A DNA stretch of 14,213 nucleotides from Candidatus Cibiobacter qucibialis. Its GTDB lineage: Bacteria; Bacillota; Clostridia; Oscillospirales; Ruminococcaceae. A model generated the notes under the pieces. It had not been told where the DNA came from. It made no database searches and saw only the letters and a program-made list of their open reading frames with translations. The stretch spans positions 1-14,213 of the forward strand of contig SAUS01000063.1 in assembly GCA_004000625.1 (NCBI GenBank), written 5' to 3'. Within the stretch, counting starts at the first letter, position 1. Each line of letters opens with the position of its first letter. Shown here in pieces: positions 13,861 to 14,213 of this stretch. The position numbers and the translations under genes were made by a program.

Positions 13861-14213
13861 TCACCTCGGTTCGGTTATACGCTTTGCCACAACGACCACC
13901 CTGCTGTTTTTGCCGGAATCGTCGCAGGTGGACAGCGTAATCAGCTTGTCCCCATAAGCAGCCGTCACGCCGGTGTCGTACAGGGCGGCGTCCTTGCAGG
14001 CGTCCACATAGGCGGCAAACTCCTGCGATGTTTCGGCATCGAAAAATTGATAATAGGCAAACAAATCCTCCGCTTCGCCCCAAAATACTGCCATCACGGT
14101 ATACTCTGCCTGCGCCGTCAGGGTATCAAAGCGGATGATTCGGTGCTGCTCCCAAAAAGATTCGCGCTTGTATTGCAGTAAATCCGAGAACATAGTGCCG
14201 TCCTTCATGTTGT
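13861..14213 (-). CDS. srtB: Class B sortase, C-terminal part (partial)
   Basis: The frame runs off the right edge. Its visible 117 residues start at N-M-K-D-G-T-M-F, just after the codon of a presumed catalytic His cut by the window end. The sortase Cys is in I-T-L-S-T-C, about 20 codons before the stop, and the catalytic Arg in S-R-V-V-V-V-A-K-R. The F-A-Y-Y-Q-F-F-D-A and Y-D-T-G-V-T stretches are typical of sortases encoded in clostridial conjugative elements. The enzyme is a membrane-bound transpeptidase that attaches sorted proteins to the cell wall. Its TGA stop is 4 bases before the M23 gene, so the two are likely cotranscribed and coupled. Family and catalytic residues are clear; the N-terminal anchor is not in view. 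Confidence 0.9.
   Translation of the reverse strand, partial: NMKDGTMFSDLLQYKRESFWEQHRIIRFDTLTAQAEYTVMAVFWGEAEDLFAYYQFFDAETSQEFAAYVDACKDAALYDTGVTAAYGDKLITLSTCDDSGKNSRVVVVAKRITEPR

Larger units (their letters stand above)
12171..14213 (-). mobile_element. Fragment of a conjugative-element module (sortase B + M23 peptidase)
   Basis: A class B sortase gene followed after 4 bases by a large membrane-anchored M23 peptidase gene is a gene pair typical of clostridial Tn916-like/CTn-type elements. No relaxase, coupling protein, integrase or attachment site is in the window, so the extent of the element and whether the metabolic genes belong to it are inferred. Confidence 0.65.

Overview
The window looks like chromosomal or integrated-element DNA from a gut Firmicute, probably an Oscillospiraceae/Ruminococcaceae-type Clostridium. 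This is inferred from the GC-rich cargo genes with strong AGGAGG ribosome sites, an XRE regulator typical of Clostridia, and a class B sortase next to a large M23 peptidase, as found in clostridial integrative conjugative elements (ICEs). Genus cannot be fixed from the sequence. Almost every gene lies on the minus strand.

Layout, left to right. The tail of an AraC-family regulator (1-165, +) is followed by about 350 bases without a gene. Next is a 5'-truncated copy of an ICE-type M23 peptidase gene (520-1062) and a junction with a large imperfect hairpin (1089-1157). The metabolic cargo (1296-10553) is three minus-strand transcription units. Unit one is a deacetylase (YdjC/ChbG family), a GH1 enzyme with the 6-phospho-beta-glucosidase signature, and a PTS EIIBC permease; it ends at a strong terminator. 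Unit two is an RpiR-type sugar-sensing regulator with its own promoter and terminator. Unit three is a GT1/MGT-type glycosyltransferase, a second GH1 with the non-phosphorylated-substrate signature, and a flavin/Fe-S ene-reductase of the Old Yellow Enzyme/2,4-dienoyl-CoA reductase type. To the right are a truncated IS66-family element (tnpA, partial tnpB, no large transposase), an XRE-family regulator in AT-rich DNA, a second and longer M23 peptidase gene carrying an in-frame TAG, and a class B sortase running off the window end.

How the genes may work together (inference): the PTS imports and phosphorylates a beta-glucoside, the phospho-glucosidase splits it, and the deacetylase may first trim acetyl groups. 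The other operon handles the hydrophobic part: a cytosolic beta-glucosidase releases an aglycone, the ene-reductase saturates an activated C=C bond, and the glycosyltransferase can put sugar back on. This would suit plant phenolic or other xenobiotic glucosides. RpiR lies between the two operons and probably senses a sugar phosphate.

The cargo sits between two direct copies, about 520 bp each, of the 3' part of the same M23 gene. The right copy, which has the only intact 5' end, is stopped by a nonsense codon; the left copy has an intact catalytic domain but no 5' end. Recombination between them would remove about 11.6 kb and, if the crossover lies 5' of the stop, would rebuild an uninterrupted peptidase gene. 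Other oddities are an ATA in place of the start codon of the second GH1 gene and a degenerate 9-bp tandem repeat upstream of the IS66 tnpA gene.
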